The position numbers and the translations under genes were made by a program. A stretch of DNA of 64,000 nucleotides. It comes from Oceaniovalibus sp. ACAM 378 (GTDB lineage: Bacteria; Pseudomonadota; Alphaproteobacteria; Rhodobacterales; Rhodobacteraceae). Under the pieces are notes generated by a model. The model saw only the letters and a program-made list of their open reading frames with translations, was not told the origin of the DNA and made no database searches. The stretch is from positions 1 through 64,000 of the forward strand of contig NZ_VSJK01000009.1 of assembly GCF_008085915.1 (NCBI RefSeq). Reading direction: 5' to 3'. Positions 57,211 to 64,000 of this stretch are shown piece by piece (within the stretch, counting starts at the first letter, position 1; every line of letters starts with the position of its first letter).

Positions 57211-57996
57211 TTGGGCCGCGGTTTGCACCCGGCGTGGGCGATCCTCGCGCTTTTCGCCCTGACGGGGGCGGGGCTGGCGCAGGATGGCACTGTCGTCAGA
57301 GCGCCGTCCGCCGATTGTCTGGGCGTGATCACTGCCGCCGAATACGACGGTCCGACCCGCCGCTATGACCACGGAATTCTCGGCGATGCCGTTGAATGGG
57401 GCGCGCTGCACCTCACCACGCGAGGCAGTGGCACCTGCACGGGGCAAACCCCGGACGTCGAAGTAACCCTACCCGTAACGATGGTGTTTGAAGATACCGC
57501 CCCCCGTCTGGCCGATATCACCGGTGACGGTACGCCCGAGGTGATCACGGTGGAAACGCGGATCGACCTTGGCGCGCGACTGGCCGTCTGGGGCATCACC
57601 GCCACCGGAGTCGCGCGTATCGCGGTCACGCCGTTCATCGGAGCCACGCACCGCTGGCTGGCGCCTGTCGGTGCGGCCGATCTGGATGGTGACGGAACGG
57701 TCGAAATCGCCTTTGTCGACCGCCCGCATCTGACGCGCGAGCTGGCGGTCTGGCGCTATGACAACGGCAGTTTTGCGGAAATCGCCCGCACGCCCGGCCT
57801 AACCAACCACCGTATCGGCGATTCCAGCATCTCTGGTGGCATCCGTGACTGCGGCGATGGCCCCGAGTTGATTACTGCGGATTCACGCTGGCAGACTGTC
57901 ATGGCGACACGACTGGTCGGCACGCGGCTTGTCTCGCGCTCTGTCGGCAGCCTGACGGGACGTGACGGGTTTACCAAAGCGTTGGCCTGCCGGTGA
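57211..57996 (+). CDS. Exported FG-GAP/VCBS-like repeat protein
   Basis: A 261-residue exported protein. An N-terminal hydrophobic stretch AILALFALTGAGLAQ gives a signal peptide cleaved near residue 24. At least two FG-GAP/VCBS-type loops are visible: LADITGDGTPEVITVE (about residues 100-115) and AADLDGDGTVEIAFVD (about 155-170), both calcium-binding-like DxDGDGxxE motifs. These repeats form part of a beta-propeller in other proteins; function here is unknown. The start is TTG 57211, the only one giving the signal peptide; it lies five bases after the ferredoxin, so the pair may share a transcript. Confidence 0.75.
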   Translation: MGRGLHPAWAILALFALTGAGLAQDGTVVRAPSADCLGVITAAEYDGPTRRYDHGILGDAVEWGALHLTTRGSGTCTGQTPDVEVTLPVTMVFEDTAPRLADITGDGTPEVITVETRIDLGARLAVWGITATGVARIAVTPFIGATHRWLAPVGAADLDGDGTVEIAFVDRPHLTRELAVWRYDNGSFAEIARTPGLTNHRIGDSSISGGIRDCGDGPELITADSRWQTVMATRLVGTRLVSRSVGSLTGRDGFTKALACR

Positions 57997-58024
57997 CAGC
58001 AGCCACCTGCCGGCGCGATCCTGC

Positions 58025-59290
58025 CTAACCCAGCGCCCGCCAACCGATATCGCGGCGCACCACCGCCCCGGGCCACTCGACCGCGTCGACCATGGCATAG
58101 GCCCGCGCCCGTGCCTGCGCCAAAGTATCACCACGCGCCGTCGCACCCAACGCGCGTCCGCCCGCCACCACAAAGCGGCCATCCTGCCTTGCCGTGCCTG
58201 CGTGAAACATCATCGCAAAGCTGTCGCCGGTCATCGCATCCAGCCCGCCGATCAGGTCGCCGGTCCGCGCGGCCTCGGGGTAACCCGGCGCCGCCATCAC
58301 CACGCACATGGCGTGATCGTCGGCCCAGTTCACCCGCGCCTTGGCCAACTGCCCCCGGGCGCAGGCCAACATCAGGTCCAGCGCCTGTGCGCCAAGCCGC
58401 AGCATCAGGCACTGACATTCCGGATCGCCGAACCGCACGTTGTATTCCACCAGCCGGGGTTGGCCGTTCTCGATCATCAGACCAACGAACAACACTCCCT
58501 GAAACGGCGTGCCGCGCCGCGCCATCTCGGCCATGGTGGGAAGCACAATCCGATCCAGCGTTGTTTGAACGATCTCATCGCTCATCACCGGCGCGGGGGA
58601 ATAGGCGCCCATTCCGCCGGTGTTGAGGCCAGTATCGCCCGCGCCCACACGTTTGTGATCCTGTGCGGTGCCGAACGGCAGAACGGTTTTTCCGTCACAC
58701 AGCACGAAGAACGACGCCTCTTCGCCCTGCATGAATTCTTCGATCACCACTTCGGCTCCGGCCGCGCCAAAGCTGCCCGAAAACATGTCATCAACAGCGG
58801 CCAGAGCGGTGTCTATGTCCATTGCCACGACCACACCCTTGCCCGCAGCCAGCCCGTCCGCCTTGACCACGATGGGCGCGCCTTTTTCGATGACATGGGC
58901 GCGGGCCGATTCGGCATCGGTGAACCGCGCCCAGGCTGCGGTCGGCGCGCCCGCCGCATCGCAGATTTCCTTGGTGAAGGCCTTTGACGCCTCAAGCTGT
59001 GCCGCATCGGCGCCCGGGCCCAAAACGAGAATTCCTGCCTCGCGCAGACGGTCGGCCACCCCAGCGGCGAGCGGGGCTTCGGGGCCGATAATCACGAAAT
59101 CGATTGATTCCTCTTCGGCAAAATTAACCACTGCGCCGCCGTCCATGATATCCAGCGCGGCGCAATCGGCGATCAGAGCGATCCCGGCGTTGCCCGGCGC
59201 CACGATCAGCCGGTCGCATTTGGGGTTCTGCAATACGGCCCAGGCAAGCGAATGCTCGCGCCCGCCGCCGCCCAGGATCAGAATGTTCAT
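58025..59290 (-). CDS. purD: Phosphoribosylamine-glycine ligase (GAR synthetase)
   Basis: A 421-residue ATP-grasp enzyme, second step of de novo purine synthesis. MNILILGGGGREHSLAWAV is the family N-terminus; IVVKADGLAAGKGVVVA and VIEEFMQGEEASFFVL are ATP-grasp segments, and LVEYNVRFGDPECQ binds the metal-ATP. ATG 59290 is chosen because the longer frame would not begin at the conserved NILILGGG. It is divergent from xseA, with a 91-base gap, a frequent arrangement in the group. It adds to the purine salvage genes apt and mtnP at 14 kb. Confidence 0.97.
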   Translation of the reverse strand: MNILILGGGGREHSLAWAVLQNPKCDRLIVAPGNAGIALIADCAALDIMDGGAVVNFAEEESIDFVIIGPEAPLAAGVADRLREAGILVLGPGADAAQLEASKAFTKEICDAAGAPTAAWARFTDAESARAHVIEKGAPIVVKADGLAAGKGVVVAMDIDTALAAVDDMFSGSFGAAGAEVVIEEFMQGEEASFFVLCDGKTVLPFGTAQDHKRVGAGDTGLNTGGMGAYSPAPVMSDEIVQTTLDRIVLPTMAEMARRGTPFQGVLFVGLMIENGQPRLVEYNVRFGDPECQCLMLRLGAQALDLMLACARGQLAKARVNWADDHAMCVVMAAPGYPEAARTGDLIGGLDAMTGDSFAMMFHAGTARQDGRFVVAGGRALGATARGDTLAQARARAYAMVDAVEWPGAVVRRDIGWRALG

Positions 59291-59381
59291 CGCGGTGACC
59301 TTTCCCTTGCCGTCGTGGGGTTCTAGGGTGGTGGGGATTTCTGCACAAGCCAATCCAAAGGCCCCGACCCATGTCTGACCC

Positions 59382-60944
59382 ATGTCCGATCTGATCGACG
59401 ATATCCCGCCGGGCGACAACCCGGATCAAGGCGGCAATGCCCCCGAATTCACCGTGTCCGAAATTGCCGGCGCGGTGAAACGGGTGATCGAGGGCGAATT
59501 TGGTCGGGTCCGCGTGCGTGGCGAAGTGGGGCGCGTGTTCAAAGCGCGTTCCGGGCATCTGTATTTCGACATCAAGGATGACCGCAACGTATTGGCCTCG
59601 GTCACCTGGAAGGGGCAGGTGAGCGCGCTGTCCACCCTGCCCGAGGAAGGGATGGAGGTTGTCGCCACCGGTCAGCTGACCACCTTTGGCTCGCAGTCGA
59701 AATATCAGCTGACGGTCGATGATCTGCGCCCTGCCGGGGTGGGCGCGCTGATGGCGATGCTCGAGAAACGCAAGGCACAGTTGCAGGCCGAAGGGTTGTT
59801 CGACGAGTCCCGTAAGCGCCCGTTGCCGTTCCTGCCCGATGTGATCGGTGTCGTCACGTCGCCCTCGGGCGCGGTGATTCGCGATATCCTGCACCGGTTG
59901 CGCGAGCGTTTTCCCCGACAGGTCCTGATCTGGCCGGTGGCGGTGCAGGGCAAGGAATGCGCGCCCCAGGTCGCGCGGGCGATCCGCGGGTTCAATGCGC
60001 TGACGCCCGGCGGGGCGATTCCGCGCCCGGATCTGATTATCGTCGCAAGGGGGGGCGGCAGCATCGAGGATCTGTGGGGGTTCAACGAAGAAATCGTTGC
60101 CCGCGCCGCCGCCGAAAGTGAGATTCCGCTGATCTCAGCCGTGGGGCACGAAACCGACACCACGCTGATCGATTTCGTATCCGACAAACGCGCACCCACC
60201 CCGACGGCAGCCGCCGAACTGGCGGTTCCGGTGCGCGCCGATCTATTGGCATGGGTCACCGGGCAGGGGGCACGGATGACCGGGGCGTCCGGGCGCAGTC
60301 TGGCGCAGCGCGGCCAGCGGTTGCGCGATATTGCCCGGGTGTTGCCCCGCCCCGAGACCCTGTTGGCACCGGCGCGTCAGCGGCTGGATCTGGCTGCGTC
60401 GCGCCTTCCGACGGCTCTGGAACGACGGATCGACCGCGAGCGGTTGCGCCTTGGCACGGCCACGGCAGTGCTGCGCCCCCGCACGCTGGCGCAGCGTCTG
60501 GCGGATGAACGCCAGCGTTTGGACCGGCTGACAGCGCGACTTGATCCCGGCTTGCAACGCGCTTTGGCGTTGCAGGGCGAACGCTTGGCGCAACGGGCGG
60601 GGCGGCTGACCCCGGTGCCGATTGTGCGGGCACTGGCGCAGGGGCGGCGCGATTTGGCGGCTCTGTGGCCCCGTGCCGGACGGTCGCAGGCCGACCGTCT
60701 GACCACTGCGGCATCGCGGCTGGCTGGGCTCGAGAGGTTGCGCCGGACTTTGGGGTACGAGGCGACGTTGCAGCGCGGCTATGCGGTGGTGCGCAGCGAC
60801 GGCGATGTGATCACCACCAAGGCGGCGGCGCAGAATGCGGCGCAACTGGATATTCAGTTTGCCGATGGCACGATCACGCTTGGGGCCGCACCGAAACGGC
60901 GCAAACCGCGCGATACACCGCCCGAGCAGGGCGAACTTCTCTGA
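59382..60944 (+). CDS. xseA: Exodeoxyribonuclease VII large subunit
   Basis: A 520-residue ExoVII large subunit, which with XseB degrades single-stranded DNA. The OB-fold N-domain (FTVSEIAGAVKRVIEGEFG) starts at about residue 24; the catalytic domain contains GVVTSPSGAVIRDILHRL, IIVARGGGSIEDLWGFNEE and PLISAVGHETDTTLIDFVSD. The rest is a long coiled-coil arm rich in Arg, Leu and Ala. xseB is not nearby. Overall slightly longer than in E. coli. Confidence 0.96.
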   Translation: MSDLIDDIPPGDNPDQGGNAPEFTVSEIAGAVKRVIEGEFGRVRVRGEVGRVFKARSGHLYFDIKDDRNVLASVTWKGQVSALSTLPEEGMEVVATGQLTTFGSQSKYQLTVDDLRPAGVGALMAMLEKRKAQLQAEGLFDESRKRPLPFLPDVIGVVTSPSGAVIRDILHRLRERFPRQVLIWPVAVQGKECAPQVARAIRGFNALTPGGAIPRPDLIIVARGGGSIEDLWGFNEEIVARAAAESEIPLISAVGHETDTTLIDFVSDKRAPTPTAAAELAVPVRADLLAWVTGQGARMTGASGRSLAQRGQRLRDIARVLPRPETLLAPARQRLDLAASRLPTALERRIDRERLRLGTATAVLRPRTLAQRLADERQRLDRLTARLDPGLQRALALQGERLAQRAGRLTPVPIVRALAQGRRDLAALWPRAGRSQADRLTTAASRLAGLERLRRTLGYEATLQRGYAVVRSDGDVITTKAAAQNAAQLDIQFADGTITLGAAPKRRKPRDTPPEQGELL

Positions 60945-60971
60945 AATCGGCGCGGGGGTGGCTGGCGGTGA

Positions 60972-61736
60972 TCAGCCTGCCGTCCATCCCCCATCGATCA
61001 GCAGCGCAGTGCCGGTGACCATCTGCGCCGCATCCGACGCCAGAAAGACGACCGCGCCCATGATGTCGGTCACTTCGCCCATGCGGCCAACCTTGATCTT
61101 GTCTTCGATCCATTTCACCCGTTCTGGATTGGCAAAGGTGGGTTCAGTCAGCGGCGTGCGGATGAAGGTCGGGCAGATCGTGTTTACCCGGATACCCAAC
61201 CGGCCCCATTCAATCGCCATCGCCTTGGTGAACCCCTCAAGCGCATGTTTTGTGCCGCAATAGACCGCACGCTCGATCCCGCCCACATGGGCCATCTGCG
61301 ACGATATGTTGATCAGGCTGCCGGGCTTTCCCGCCTCGATCAGACCTCTCGCGACCGCCCGTGTCAGGAAATACGCGCCCCGCAGGTTTACATCTGCCAC
61401 CGCATCGAAATCCGCGATGGTGGTGTCGAGCGCGGGTGTGTGACGGGCCAGCCCGGCGGAATTCACCAGCACGTCGAACGGCCCATGGGCGGCCACCGCT
61501 GCCTCGGTTGCCGCGATGTCGGCGACGTCCATCGTCAATGTGTCGGCCAACCCGCCTTCGGCATGGATCTGTTCGGCAAGGGTATTCAACGCCGCGTGCC
61601 CGCGGGCGGCAAGTGTTACATGCGCTCCGGCTTCGGCCAAGGCCACGGCACAGCCGAGCCCGATGCCCGAGGATGCGCCGGTCACAAGCGCGCGGCGCCC
61701 GTCCAGACGGAAAGACGGAGTTCGGGGCAGGGTCAT
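60972..61736 (-). CDS. SDR family oxidoreductase (gluconate/3-ketoacyl reductase-like)
   Basis: A 254-residue classical SDR. ALVTGASSGIGLG binds NAD(P), VNSAGLARH is the NAG-type strand, ISSQMAHVGGIERAVYCGTKHAL provides Ser, Tyr and Lys of the catalytic triad, and TGTALLIDGGWTAG ends the protein. The pattern is near glucose/gluconate dehydrogenases and 3-oxoacyl reductases. ATG 61736 overlaps the stop codon of the next gene upstream (ATGA), so the two are co-translated. Confidence 0.88.
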   Translation of the reverse strand: MTLPRTPSFRLDGRRALVTGASSGIGLGCAVALAEAGAHVTLAARGHAALNTLAEQIHAEGGLADTLTMDVADIAATEAAVAAHGPFDVLVNSAGLARHTPALDTTIADFDAVADVNLRGAYFLTRAVARGLIEAGKPGSLINISSQMAHVGGIERAVYCGTKHALEGFTKAMAIEWGRLGIRVNTICPTFIRTPLTEPTFANPERVKWIEDKIKVGRMGEVTDIMGAVVFLASDAAQMVTGTALLIDGGWTAG

Positions 61737-62398
61737 GTTGGATTGCTTTCGGGCAGGGAGGGATAGGCGATGCCCCGGAACGGCGGAAAATCGGCATAAC
61801 GCGCCGCACGATCGCGCAGGGGCTCTGCCGGATCGGTGCCGGGTTTCAACAGGGTGATGCGGTGCGGCATATAGCCGGAAATGGCGCGCGCCGGTTCCTC
61901 GCGCCATGTCAGGTTGCAGGCGGCGAGGCGCGGGAAAAAGAACATCTCGTGATAGGGCAGGTGGTCATGCACCCACCACGCCAGATCGCGCCAATCGCGA
62001 CCCCGGTCATATTGATCGGCGAACCATGGCACGACGATACAGGCGGTGGCACCCATCCGGCCCTTGTGATCGCGATGATCCCAGATATGCCCGGCGAAAT
62101 TGGCCGGATTGCGCGCGCATTTCTGCGGCCGCACCCCGGTTGCGCCGAAATGGTTCAGATCGGCAGACCGGAACGAAGATCGCACATGGATCGGCCCGAA
62201 AGTCTCGACCAGCGGGTCAAGCAATTCACGGCACAACGCGCCCCCGGCGGCGATAGCAAGGTCGGGATTGTCGGGAATGTTGCGGCGGGTGTGGAAATTG
62301 GCGATTTCCGAATAGAGAAAATCCCGCATGAAGAAATACTGTGACAACCGCACGCGGCCAAATGTCTCCAGCGATACAAAGGAGCGGGGCGGGCGCAT
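61733..62398 (-). CDS. Conserved protein of unknown function, possibly a degenerate M15/hedgehog-like peptidase fold
   Basis: A 221-residue protein with no sure family. After FMRDFLYSEIANFH come GALCRELLDPLVETFGPIHVRSSFRSADLN (about 56-85), which resembles the SxYRSxxxN stretch of M15/VanY DD-peptidases, then GHIWDHRDHKGRMGATACIVV in place of the usual SxHxxGxAxDI, and a Trp/His-rich C-terminal half (YHEMFFFPRLAACNLTW). The zinc-ligand pattern is not clean, so activity cannot be claimed. ATG 62398 has AAGGAG ten bases before it. The gene is coupled by a 4-base overlap to the SDR gene downstream. Confidence 0.6.
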   Translation of the reverse strand: MRPPRSFVSLETFGRVRLSQYFFMRDFLYSEIANFHTRRNIPDNPDLAIAAGGALCRELLDPLVETFGPIHVRSSFRSADLNHFGATGVRPQKCARNPANFAGHIWDHRDHKGRMGATACIVVPWFADQYDRGRDWRDLAWWVHDHLPYHEMFFFPRLAACNLTWREEPARAISGYMPHRITLLKPGTDPAEPLRDRAARYADFPPFRGIAYPSLPESNPT

Positions 62399-62438
62399 GA
62401 TCTTGCATCTCCTTGGGTGAAACACGACGGGGAGGGTG

Positions 62439-62909
62439 TCAGCGCGGAATGTCGAACCCCGGATCGGCGAGTGTGAATCCGTCAAAGGTGAACCCCGGCG
62501 ACACGGTGCAACCCACCAGCGCCCAGCCATCCGGCGGCGCACGCCCGTCAAGTCTCGCCGCTTGCCAGTGGTCCTTCGGCACAATCACCTGTGGCGACTG
62601 CCCGGCCAACAGATCAGGGCCCAACAGGTGGTCGCGGGCCGGACCGGCAGCCGTTTCGGCGAGTGAAAGAACCACCGGATACCCGGCGTAAAAATGCCAG
62701 ATTTCAACAGCATCGACCCGGTGCCAGTGGCTGCTTTCGCCCTGTTTCAACAGGAAATAGATGCAGGTGCCCGTGGCGCGCGGTGTTTCGTCGCCCGCCC
62801 ATGTCACGCGATACCAGCCGCCTTCGGGGTGGGGCTGCAGCTTCAGGCGGGCGATGATGTCGTCGCCCGTCATCTGGTCAGCACCGAATGTCGCCTTGGA
62901 TTGGTTCAT
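62439..62909 (-). CDS. DUF985 cupin-family protein
   Basis: A 156-residue RmlC-like cupin of the DUF985 family. LKLQPHPEGGWYRVTW is the family opening, then YFLLKQGESSHWHRVDAVEIWHFYAG gives the cupin histidines, and VGCTVSPGFTFDGFTLAD ends it. Function unknown; members are sometimes linked to sugar metabolism. A good AAGGA site lies eight bases before ATG 62909. It precedes the M15-like/SDR pair by 40 bases. Confidence 0.86.
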   Translation of the reverse strand: MNQSKATFGADQMTGDDIIARLKLQPHPEGGWYRVTWAGDETPRATGTCIYFLLKQGESSHWHRVDAVEIWHFYAGYPVVLSLAETAAGPARDHLLGPDLLAGQSPQVIVPKDHWQAARLDGRAPPDGWALVGCTVSPGFTFDGFTLADPGFDIPR

Positions 62910-62980
62910 CGAACGGTCCTTCCAGCAGCGACACTCCCGCCAGATACAGGAAAGACATTCGCACGGCCCCGGTCAAGGGA

Positions 62981-63130
62981 TCAGTGGGGGCGGAAATCCG
63001 ATTGCGTGACGGCTAGAATTGTGTGGCCCACAACGGTGCCCGCGGCCTTGACCGGCAGTTTGACCACCGCGCACCCCGCCAGAGCCAGCGCAAGAAACAG
63101 GCCCGGAAGAATGCGCGGCAGTCCTTGCAT
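62981..63130 (-). CDS. 49-residue lipoprotein, unknown function
   Basis: A tiny lipoprotein with a signal sequence PGLFLALALAGC (lipobox LAGC, Cys at about residue 20) and mature part VVKLPVKAAGTVVGHTILAV. No named family recognised. Its ATG shares one base with the stop of the preceding gene (TGATG), which argues strongly for co-translation. Confidence 0.7.
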   Translation of the reverse strand: MQGLPRILPGLFLALALAGCAVVKLPVKAAGTVVGHTILAVTQSDFRPH

Positions 63131-63276
63131 CACTTGTCGTCCTCGCCCGAACCGGTGACTTTTTTGGCAACGTATTTCGTGCCGCCGTAAACGTCCTTGG
63201 CGGCGCCGACGGCGGTGTTGCAGGCGACAAGACCGGTCAGGGCCAGGATCGCGATCGCGATTTTGGTCAGTTTCAT
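63130..63276 (-). CDS. Entericidin-like 48-residue lipoprotein
   Basis: A 48-residue lipoprotein of the entericidin EcnA/B type: positive start MKLTK, hydrophobic IAIAILALTGLVAC with the lipobox cysteine, and a short mature peptide TAVGAAKDVYGGTKYVAKKV. Entericidins are small envelope lipoproteins of stationary phase, described as an antidote/toxin pair in enterics. ATG 63276 follows an excellent GGAGGG site. The stop overlaps the next small lipoprotein gene. The open frame to 63369 is not needed. Confidence 0.78.
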   Translation of the reverse strand: MKLTKIAIAILALTGLVACNTAVGAAKDVYGGTKYVAKKVTGSGEDDK

Positions 63277-63402
63277 TTCGTTCCCTCCAAAGGGTGCAGA
63301 CCGGGTTTGGCCCTGCGGAAGGGCGCATATAAACATGCGAACAGGCGATTCACATGAAAGATTGCCCATGTTTCACACCTGCAACGCAATGTTATGTGCC
63401 GT

Positions 63403-64000
<598 letters not shown>

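Overview
This 64 kb window is ordinary chromosomal DNA from an alphaproteobacterium, very probably of the order Rhodobacterales (Roseobacter/Paracoccaceae lineage). The evidence is high GC, short intergenic gaps, ATGA/GTGA/TGATG gene overlaps, and several gene orders I know from that group: tldD divergent from coxB-ctaB-(small)-ctaG-coxC-surf1-thrC-M16 peptidase, mtnP-apt, pcm-tolC, purD divergent from xseA, and hflK-hflC-DUF2065-degP. No insertion sequence, prophage or CRISPR array was found. One tRNA gene (tRNA-Cys, GCA) is present.

Layout. 0-4.5 kb: a VOC/glyoxalase-fold protein with its own terminator, a DUF167 protein, a class V aminotransferase, and the metalloprotease TldD. 4.6-12.2 kb: the aa3-type cytochrome c oxidase block (subunits II and III, haem O synthase, CtaG, Surf1 and a 62-residue membrane protein), running into threonine synthase, an M16 peptidase and an acetyltransferase; the catalytic subunit I is not here. 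12.3-19.3 kb: an FAD-dependent 2-hydroxyacid dehydrogenase, adenine and methylthioadenosine salvage (apt, mtnP), a SulP transporter, a flavin reductase-like protein, an acetyltransferase and an EcsC protein. 19.3-28.9 kb: ptsP and lysC with a coupled SDR/metallo-beta-lactamase-fold phosphodiesterase pair between them, then an SDR, a DUF1178 protein, a Nudix hydrolase, a histone-deacetylase-like amidohydrolase and a threonine dehydratase-like enzyme.

29.0-36.0 kb is the most distinctive part: a complete CMP-pseudaminic acid locus in two convergent operons, pseB-pseC-pseF on the + strand and pseG-pseI-waaA-like-pseH-small ORF on the - strand, with nearly every junction overlapping. A GT30 (Kdo-transferase family) enzyme sits inside it, and a 66-residue protein of unknown function ends it. 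The GT30 enzyme is a reasonable candidate for the transferase that uses CMP-pseudaminic acid.

36.0-43.8 kb: about 1.4 kb with no supportable gene around tRNA-Cys, then pcm, a TolC-family outer-membrane protein, a PopZ/DUF2497-like acidic protein, a small DUF6280-like protein divergent from efp, ygfZ and a small glycosyltransferase. 43.8-51.2 kb: trpS, a rhomboid homologue that has lost its catalytic residues, a Rieske oxygenase, L-serine dehydratase, rpiA and glutathione reductase. 51.2-64 kb: the membrane quality-control cluster hflK-hflC-DUF2065-degP, a lipoprotein, a free-standing DnaE2-type OB-fold gene, a 2Fe-2S ferredoxin, an exported FG-GAP-like protein, purD/xseA, an SDR coupled to an unknown protein, a DUF985 cupin, two overlapping tiny lipoprotein genes, and the 3' part of enolase, which runs off the right edge.

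Where I moved a start codon inside a longer open frame, the reason is given in the entry. All family assignments are by reading the translation; no database search was possible.
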